DNA of 11,054 nt from Acidobacteriota bacterium (lineage in GTDB: Bacteria; Acidobacteriota; Terriglobia; Bryobacterales; Bryobacteraceae). The translations under genes were made by a program, and so were the position numbers. Below the pieces are notes generated by a model. The model saw only the letters and a list, made by a program, of their open reading frames with translations, did no database searches and had not been told where the DNA came from. Where the stretch lies: NCBI GenBank assembly GCA_026394095.1, contig JAPKYY010000177.1:1-11054 (forward strand), read 5' to 3'. Every line of letters begins with the position of its first letter. The first letter of the stretch is position 1. Positions 6,378 to 11,054 of the stretch are shown here, in pieces.

Positions 6378-8243
6378 TTAGGACCGCCGGGCAATCAACA
6401 GCGTCATGTCGTCCTGCAACTCGTCGGAACCGGTCCATTGCTTTACGGCTTCCATAACGGCGTTGATGATGCCTTCATCGCTCAGATGCGCATTCTTCTT
6501 GACCAGCTCAATCAGGCGGTCCTCACCATACATTTCGTCGTAGTCATTCTGGGGCTCGGAGATACCGTCGGTGTAGAGCAAGAGCAGGTCTTTGGGCTCA
6601 AGGACAATCGAGCTCTCGCCATATTGAGCGAAGGGGAAGGCTCCGACCACCATACCGTCGACGGCCAGCAGCGAGGCCTCGCCATTGCGAATGAGGATGG
6701 TGGGTAGATGCCCTGCATTGGTGCAGCGCAGGGTTGAGGTTTCTTCGTCAAAGATGCCCAGGAAGAAGGTAGAGAATTTCTCTCGCGAGCGGAAGCTGGA
6801 TTGCACTGTTGCCATCAGCAGGGCGGCTGAGATTCCCTTGCCAGCTACATCGCCCATCGAGAAGCAGATGTCTTTGGGTGAGAGGCGGTGGAAGTCAAAG
6901 TAATCGCCGGAGACCATTCGCGCGGGCACGTAGTGGGCGGTGATTGCCAACTGCGTTGATGCCGGGACGGACTTTGGATAAAGCTGCCGCTGGACTTCGC
7001 TTGCGATTTCAAGCTCGGCATTCAGACGTTCGTTCTCTTTAGCAACCTTGAGCAGTTGCTCGAGGTTTTCAGTCATTCGATTGAAGGAGTCACCGAGCTG
7101 CGCCAACTGGTCCCGCCCGGTAAGCAAAATACGGTGAGAGAAGTTGCCTTCCATGACTCGATTGGTGCCTTCGTAGATATCATGCACAGTCGCGGTGATG
7201 GTACGCGTCAAGGTTACACCGATGATCAGAGCAATGATTTCGAAGACCAGCAGGAGGCCGCCTAAGGAGATGAGCACGAGCAGGCTGAAGTTTTGATCCC
7301 AGTCCTGCTTGGAAGAAAAGATAATCTTGAGCACCGCAAGGAAGCGAGTTTGAAGCATCAAGACGTCACTGCGAGAAGGAATTTTTCCCTCCCAGACGGT
7401 AACAGGGATGGTGCGGAAGCCGGTCAGCTGGATATCGAAGCGATTGATTGGATTTGGAACCGTCACCTGTACGGGAGCCGCAAGCGACCCTTTGCGCTTA
7501 CGTATCCGTATTCCACCGGTTTGAGTCTCAGAGCGTTCTCCTAGAGAGACGGGGCCGAGACTCGGAATCAGACTTGAAAGATAGGCCGAGCTGAGAGGAG
7601 CCATAGCCGTGACTTCGCCATCGGCACTCCGAATATGAGCCCAAACGTAATACTCTTTGCCCTTGAGCAAGATTCCTGAATTGTCGGTAAGGCTTGCCGG
7701 CGGCTTCTCGATGGAAGCGTCTTCGGGGTAAATGAAAGTGTCGGCCTGGTCGACGCGAATTTCGAAGTTCGGAAAGCGCTCTTCGAAATATGCGCCAAGT
7801 CGTTCGATCGAAGCTAGACGGCGTTCTGGCGGAACTCGCAAGACCGACTCTGCCGCACCACGCAATGTGCCGACCTGGCGCTCAAGCTCACTGTTGACCA
7901 GATAGATCGCCATCTGTCCGGTAACAAAGTAGGTTGTTACGGCTGCAAGTGTTGCCAGTAAAACAATGGGAACAAGGGCGATGAAAACATAGGCGACAAT
8001 CAGCCGGTTGCGTAGCCGCCAGATGATGGATCGCAACGCCAGTCTGCCAAAGCGCCAAAGTGCAACAGGAGCCGTAGCAATCATGCCCATGAGAGCCAAA
8101 GCGAAGACAACATCGCTCAGGGCCAATGCAGCGGTGAGAATGAGGATGCCGAAAAAGAGGACAAAAAGCCGCTCCCACCAGCCGGTGCGGCTGAGGGCTT
8201 CGCGGAAGGTCAACTTTCGGGGCGGGGCGATTAAGGGCGTCAC
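6378..8243 (-). CDS. membrane sensor SpoIIE/RsbU-type PP2C serine phosphatase with HAMP domain
   Basis: Likely integral membrane phosphatase that responds to an extracytoplasmic or membrane cue by dephosphorylating an anti-sigma-factor antagonist or similar partner (family knowledge; no partner is in the window). Hydrophobic segments lie at about 24-63 (probably two helices) and 81-114; a predicted extracytoplasmic region covers about 115-317; a further TM is at 318-345. A HAMP domain (about 346-395) and a coiled-coil-like linker (395-420, ending EIASEVQRQLYP) lead to the PP2C domain (about 430-621). Metal-site motifs are present: GDYFD (446-450), GDVAGKG (464-470), YTDGISE (557-563) and DDMT (611-614). 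The segment between MATVQSSFR and EKFSTFF (about 477-493) is much shorter than usual, as if about 40 residues were missing in frame. The start is GTG at 8243, overlapping the LOG gene's stop as GTGA; the channel ATG follows five bases after its last base. Confidence 0.92.
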   Translation of the reverse strand: MTPLIAPPRKLTFREALSRTGWWERLFVLFFGILILTAALALSDVVFALALMGMIATAPVALWRFGRLALRSIIWRLRNRLIVAYVFIALVPIVLLATLAAVTTYFVTGQMAIYLVNSELERQVGTLRGAAESVLRVPPERRLASIERLGAYFEERFPNFEIRVDQADTFIYPEDASIEKPPASLTDNSGILLKGKEYYVWAHIRSADGEVTAMAPLSSAYLSSLIPSLGPVSLGERSETQTGGIRIRKRKGSLAAPVQVTVPNPINRFDIQLTGFRTIPVTVWEGKIPSRSDVLMLQTRFLAVLKIIFSSKQDWDQNFSLLVLISLGGLLLVFEIIALIIGVTLTRTITATVHDIYEGTNRVMEGNFSHRILLTGRDQLAQLGDSFNRMTENLEQLLKVAKENERLNAELEIASEVQRQLYPKSVPASTQLAITAHYVPARMVSGDYFDFHRLSPKDICFSMGDVAGKGISAALLMATVQSSFRSREKFSTFFLGIFDEETSTLRCTNAGHLPTILIRNGEASLLAVDGMVVGAFPFAQYGESSIVLEPKDLLLLYTDGISEPQNDYDEMYGEDRLIELVKKNAHLSDEGIINAVMEAVKQWTGSDELQDDMTLLIARRS

Positions 8244-9049
8244 ACGCGGGAACTGGCGATGGCCGGAGTTTTGATCTCGGCCTCGGGCAGTGGAACCTCT
8301 GGATTCAAGTATAGTTTTGTCAGACCCGACTTGAGAATATCGAATGCAGTGTCGACGTCATCGGCGAACACAAAGAGGTTCAGGTCTTGCTGGCTGATCA
8401 TGCCGGTCTCTACTAGAGCATCAAAGTTTATGATCTTGCGCCAGAAGGAAGTGCCATAGAGAAGGCAGACCATTTTCTTGTGCAACTTGCGAGTCTGAAC
8501 CAGTGTAAGGATTTCGGTCAGCTCATCGAGGGTTCCGAAGCCGCCTGGGAAAACGATGAGTGCCTTGGCCAGATAAGAGAACCAGAACTTGCGCATGAAG
8601 AAGTAGTGGAATTCGAAGCTCAAGTCTTTAGTGATGTAAGGATTTGGCGCCTGCTCCATCGGCAGCCCGATGTTGAGGCCAATTGAGAGGCCACCGGCGT
8701 CATGGGCGCCGCGATTGGCTGCTTCCATAATGCCGGGGCCGCCGCCGGTGCAGACAACGAACTTGCGTTCGGTGTTGGTGAGACTCATCGACCATTCGGT
8801 AAGACGCCTGGCCAACTCGCGGCACTCCTCGTAGTAGCGCCCCATGGTGTGGGTAGGGAAGTGCGGATCCTCTGGGGCAGGGATCCGGGCGGAGCCGAAG
8901 AAGACCAGCGTGTCGTGAATATGATTGAGCCGAAACTCGCGCAGCGGGTCGAGGTATTCCGAAAGAATGCGGACACTGCGGGCTTCGGGCGAGTTGAGAA
9001 ACTCGGGTTTCTCATAAGCGAGCTGGTCGCGACCGGGCTTATTGCTCAT
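8240..9049 (-). CDS. LOG family protein (TIGR00730-type, putative nucleoside 5'-monophosphate phosphoribohydrolase)
   Basis: Members of the LOG family, often mislabelled lysine decarboxylases, cleave nucleoside or cytokinin riboside 5'-monophosphates into base and ribose 5-phosphate; the native bacterial substrate is often unknown. The 269-residue protein has the phosphate-binding motif GGGPGIMEA (102-110) and the signature PGGFGTLDE (168-176) with the catalytic-site Glu176. FHYFFMRKFWF (147-157) is typical of the longer bacterial subgroup, and the ~45-residue N-terminal extension fits that subgroup too. It is presumably cytoplasmic. The ATG at 9049 lies inside the end of lpxD (11-base overlap), with AGAAGG 11 bases upstream, a rather long spacing. 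Its stop overlaps the GTG of the phosphatase gene. Nothing nearby points to cytokinin signalling; a role in nucleotide turnover is the simplest guess. Confidence 0.9.
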   Translation of the reverse strand: MSNKPGRDQLAYEKPEFLNSPEARSVRILSEYLDPLREFRLNHIHDTLVFFGSARIPAPEDPHFPTHTMGRYYEECRELARRLTEWSMSLTNTERKFVVCTGGGPGIMEAANRGAHDAGGLSIGLNIGLPMEQAPNPYITKDLSFEFHYFFMRKFWFSYLAKALIVFPGGFGTLDELTEILTLVQTRKLHKKMVCLLYGTSFWRKIINFDALVETGMISQQDLNLFVFADDVDTAFDILKSGLTKLYLNPEVPLPEAEIKTPAIASSRV

Positions 9050-10070
9050 GCTTGGGTGTACCTTCTTCGAGAGTTTTCAGGCGGCTTTCGAGGTCGCGGA
9101 GGGTGCGCACCATCTCGCCGAGTTTGGGGAAGGCTGTGACAGCGCGCCGCCATTCCCGGAAATCAAAGGCTGGAGAGCCCGAAACGATGGTGCCCTTTTC
9201 GACATCGTGGCCAACGCCGCTTTGGGCATAGACTACTGCGTTATCGTGGATCGTCAAGTGGCCTGAGACGCCAACCTGGCCAGCGAGCAGGACGGACTTT
9301 TTGAGGATGGTGGAGCCGGCAAGACCGACTTGCGAGCAGATGATATTGTCTTCGCCGACAACGCAGGCGTGGCCGACCTGAACGAGCGAGTCGACCTTTG
9401 CGCCGCGCTCGACGCGGCTTTCGCCCATGGTGGCGCGGTCAATGTTGGTGAGGCTTTGGATTTCGACGTCGTCTTCGATGACGGTGATGCCGGATTGGAC
9501 AATCTTGTGATGAGTGCCGTCGGCCCGCTTGGCGAAGCCGAAGCCGTCTCCTCCGATTACAACGTGATTCTGGAGGATGACGCGGCTGCCGATGCGGCAG
9601 AATTCACGAACGACCGAATGGGAATGGGCCAGGAAGTCGTCTCCGATTTGAGCTCCTGCATAGACTACGGCGTGGGGATGCAAGGTTGCGTTTTTGCCGA
9701 TCGAGACGCCATCGCCGATGTAGCAGAAGGGAGCGATGGACGCGCCTTCGCCAATCGTTGCGGTTGGCGAGATGAAGGCCTGGGGGGAGATGCCCGGCGG
9801 AAGGGGTGGGGGTTGATAGAAAAGTTCGAGTGTGCGGGCAAAGTCGAGGTATGGATTGCTTGAGATCAGGGTCGGGAGAAAGGCGGAGGGCTGAGCGGCG
9901 ATGATGGCCGAAGCTTTTGAGTCTTTGACCTTGTGTGCATACTTCGGATTGGCGAGGAAGGTAAGTTGGCCGGCAGTGGCTTGTTCCATGCCGGAGAGTG
10001 AGAGGATGTCGGGGTCGGACTCACCAGCAACTGTGCACCCGAGGCGGGCGGCAATCTCGGATAGAAGCAT
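9039..10070 (-). CDS. lpxD: UDP-3-O-(acyl)glucosamine N-acyltransferase LpxD
   Basis: Third enzyme of lipid A synthesis: transfers a 3-hydroxyacyl chain from acyl carrier protein to the 2-amino group of UDP-3-O-acylglucosamine, working as a trimer in the cytoplasm. The 343-residue length matches E. coli LpxD (341). The N-terminal uridine-binding domain (about 1-95, with LTFLANPKY at 36-44) is followed by a left-handed beta-helix of hexapeptide repeats (about 100-300), containing VVIGGDGFGFA (170-180), NIDRATMG (209-216) and VQVGH (230-234), where His234 matches the catalytic His of E. coli. A helical tail (307-343) ends in a charged stretch. The ATG at 10070 has GAAGGG almost touching it and lies seven bases after the previous gene's last base, in the same frame, so reinitiation is likely. 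No other lpx gene is in the window. Its presence supports an LPS outer membrane. Confidence 0.96.
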   Translation of the reverse strand: MLLSEIAARLGCTVAGESDPDILSLSGMEQATAGQLTFLANPKYAHKVKDSKASAIIAAQPSAFLPTLISSNPYLDFARTLELFYQPPPLPPGISPQAFISPTATIGEGASIAPFCYIGDGVSIGKNATLHPHAVVYAGAQIGDDFLAHSHSVVREFCRIGSRVILQNHVVIGGDGFGFAKRADGTHHKIVQSGITVIEDDVEIQSLTNIDRATMGESRVERGAKVDSLVQVGHACVVGEDNIICSQVGLAGSTILKKSVLLAGQVGVSGHLTIHDNAVVYAQSGVGHDVEKGTIVSGSPAFDFREWRRAVTAFPKLGEMVRTLRDLESRLKTLEEGTPKHEQ

Positions 10071-10076
10071 ACCCTT

Positions 10077-10319
10077 CTATTGTGCCTGTGAGGAGGCTTT
10101 GGCGGCGCAGGCTTCGGAACAATATTGCCGGTCAGCCGGAGAGTAGGTTCCGCAGACAGGACACTTTCTAAGGGAGGTTGGCCCGGCAGTGGGTTGAGGC
10201 TTGGGAGGAGCCTCAGGATTGACCATCTCCTTAACTTCTTTCGTGATCATAGCCATCACCGCCCTGATGAAGGCGGCGGCGATAGCGGCGACGAGGAGAC
10301 CGATGAGTGCTTTGATCAT
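10077..10319 (-). CDS. small membrane-anchored zinc-ribbon protein, function unknown
   Basis: An 80-residue protein that I do not recognise as a named family. One hydrophobic N-terminal segment (about 2-25, rich in Ala, Ile and Val) is followed by a Pro-rich linker (35-48) and a four-cysteine C-terminal knuckle: C53, C56, C67 and C71 (CPVC then YCSEAC), which should bind one zinc. The layout recalls small PP0621-type proteins of Proteobacteria (N-terminal helix, C-terminal CxxC with YCS), a likeness in arrangement only. Support for it being real: the cysteine pattern, tight placement before lpxD (stop and ATG six bases apart), and a start just past the terminator. No Shine-Dalgarno is visible before the ATG at 10319; the bases there are the terminator's T-run and AT-rich sequence. 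A start at one of the internal Met codons (residues 22 or 24) would remove the membrane segment and seems less likely. Confidence 0.75.
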   Translation of the reverse strand: MIKALIGLLVAAIAAAFIRAVMAMITKEVKEMVNPEAPPKPQPTAGPTSLRKCPVCGTYSPADRQYCSEACAAKASSQAQ

Positions 10320-10326
10320 AAATTGG

Positions 10327-10355
10327 AAAAAGGGCGGCTCAGGTGAGCCGCCCTT
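10327..10355 (-). terminator. intrinsic terminator after the TPR gene
   Basis: The arms at 10330-10340 and 10345-10355 pair perfectly (11 bp, GC-rich core, AAGGGCGGCTC with its complement) around a four-base loop. On the minus strand the stem is followed by T residues (five in a row, two of them within the stem, then CC). It lies 21 bases past the TPR stop codon and only seven bases before the ATG of the zinc-ribbon gene. On the plus strand the 3' arm is followed by CCTTT, a weaker tail, so the signal is mainly for minus-strand transcription. The rest of the 57-base gap (10320-10376) shows no convincing promoter. Confidence 0.85.
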
Positions 10356-10376
10356 CCTTTAGTTTGTGAAGAACGG

Positions 10377-11054
10377 CTAGTTCTTCTTTTTCTTGGCTGG
10401 TGCTGCTGCCGGAGCGTTCTTTTTGGCGTCCGGGTTGGTGTAGGTGGTTTGGACGGTGCCGCCCATGGTTTCGATCATGCCTTTGGCACTGGCGGCGAAG
10501 GGGCCGTCGGGCTTAAGGGAAAGGTATTTTTCGAAGGAAGCCTGGGTGCCTTCAGGGAAGGTCATCTTGCCCGTCTTGGTGTCGACCTGGGCTTTGCCGG
10601 TGAGGTAGATTCCGAGTTGGTAGTGGGCATCAGCGTAGTTAGGATCGGCTTCGATTGCCTTCTTGAAGGCGATGCCTGCGGGTTCGTTCTGCCCGGCGTT
10701 GACGAGCAATGCGCCGAGGTTGTAGAAGTAGCGGCCAGCACCTGCGGGGTCGAGGGCAGCGGCTTTGTTCAGGTTTTCCTGAGCTTCAGCGAACTTGCCG
10801 GCGCGGGCGAGTGAAAGGCCGTAGTTGTTGAGGTAGGAAGCATCGTCGGGCTTGAGGGCAATGGCCTTCTGGAAGTACTCGAGGGACTTCGCATTGGCAG
10901 CATCTTTTTCTGCGCCGGTCTTGGTCTTGCCCAAGCTGCCGTAAGCGTCGGCCAACTGGCCGAAGATGACGTGCTGGGTGGCATCGAGAGCAGCAGCCTT
11001 TTCGAAGGACTCTACTGCGCCCTGGAAGTTGTTGGTCTTCATGGCTTCCATGCC
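10377..11054 (-). CDS. tetratricopeptide-repeat protein, 5' partial
   Basis: C-terminal part of a TPR protein, probably a scaffold for protein contacts; no partner can be named. The frame is open to the right edge. The ATG at 11051 lies within the first helix of a TPR unit (MKTNNFQGAVESFEKAAALD), so the true start is outside the window, and a signal peptide can neither be seen nor excluded. Numbered from that Met, TPR-like units cover about 1-40, 55-69 (end of a unit after a Lys/Ala-rich insert), 70-103, 105-137 and 138-182 (interrupted by a ~15-residue insert, TGKAQVDTKTGKMTF). The tail (208-224) is rich in Ala, Pro and Lys and ends KKKKN, which could be a flexible basic contact region. A strong terminator follows the stop codon, so this gene probably ends its own transcript, separate from the genes that follow. 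Confidence 0.88.
   Translation of the reverse strand, partial: GMEAMKTNNFQGAVESFEKAAALDATQHVIFGQLADAYGSLGKTKTGAEKDAANAKSLEYFQKAIALKPDDASYLNNYGLSLARAGKFAEAQENLNKAAALDPAGAGRYFYNLGALLVNAGQNEPAGIAFKKAIEADPNYADAHYQLGIYLTGKAQVDTKTGKMTFPEGTQASFEKYLSLKPDGPFAASAKGMIETMGGTVQTTYTNPDAKKNAPAAAPAKKKKN

Larger units (their letters stand above)
2806..10319 (-). other. probable eight-gene operon
   Basis: Eight genes lie in one direction with junctions of +6, -11, -4, +4, -4, -17 and +13 bases: zinc-ribbon protein, lpxD, LOG, PP2C phosphatase, K+ channel, nnr, tsaE, SDR (negative means overlap). GTGA (8240-8243) and ATGA (5360-5363) are start/stop overlaps typical of translational coupling. No internal terminator or clear internal promoter was seen. 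That they share one transcript is inferred from spacing. The promoter was not found. Confidence 0.7.

Noticed and set aside
8240..9049. Lysine decarboxylase activity for the LOG-family protein
   Set aside because: PGGxGTxxE proteins were often mislabelled this way; the motif belongs to the LOG phosphoribohydrolase family and no PLP-site signature is present.
9330..9863. 177-codon open frame on the plus strand antisense to lpxD, rich in Asp, Ala and Val
   Set aside because: The repetitive look is the reverse reading of LpxD's hexapeptide repeats, not an independent protein.

Overview
The window looks like a piece of an Acidobacteriota chromosome, most likely from the Solibacter/Bryobacter lineage. 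The main clue is the first gene, which carries the Solibacter-type domain (TIGR03437-like, hallmark VSPGQINIQLP) that is greatly expanded in those genomes. An lpxD gene shows an LPS-bearing, Gram-negative envelope. The region is GC-rich and gene-dense, with no stretch over 300 bases without a gene. I see no mobile element, CRISPR array, tRNA or rRNA.

Layout. Positions 2-2800 (+) hold the 3' part of a large, probably exported protein with a Solibacter-type domain followed by an HELFH zinc-metallopeptidase (gluzincin-like) domain; its true start lies left of the window. Everything else is on the minus strand. In transcription order from the right edge: a TPR-repeat protein whose 5' end is cut by the window (10377-11054); a strong intrinsic terminator (10327-10355); then an eight-gene run with overlaps or gaps of at most 13 bases. 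These eight are a small membrane-anchored zinc-ribbon protein (10077-10319), lpxD (9039-10070), a LOG-family phosphoribohydrolase (8240-9049), a membrane sensor SpoIIE/RsbU-type PP2C phosphatase (6378-8243), a two-TM potassium channel with an RCK domain (5360-6373), the bifunctional NAD(P)HX repair enzyme (3990-5363), tsaE (3584-4006) and an SDR oxidoreductase (2806-3570). The run ends tail-to-tail against the metallopeptidase gene, 5 bases apart.

How the genes work together. The GTGA and ATGA start/stop overlaps suggest translational coupling of LOG, phosphatase, channel and NAD(P)HX repair enzyme. The NAD(P)HX repair enzyme next to tsaE is a well-known bacterial neighbourhood (yjeF-yjeE in E. 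coli). The rest mixes lipid A synthesis, stress-type signalling, ion transport and metabolite repair, so this looks more like a housekeeping operon than a dedicated system. I found no clear undescribed multi-gene system. The most unusual points are in single proteins: a PP2C domain that seems to lack an internal segment of about 40 residues, a potassium-channel filter reading TVGYYE instead of TVGYGD/E, a shortened NAD(P)HX repair enzyme, and a Solibacter-type domain placed upstream of a metallopeptidase domain. A terminator ending 7 bases before the first operon gene also leaves open how that operon is transcribed.
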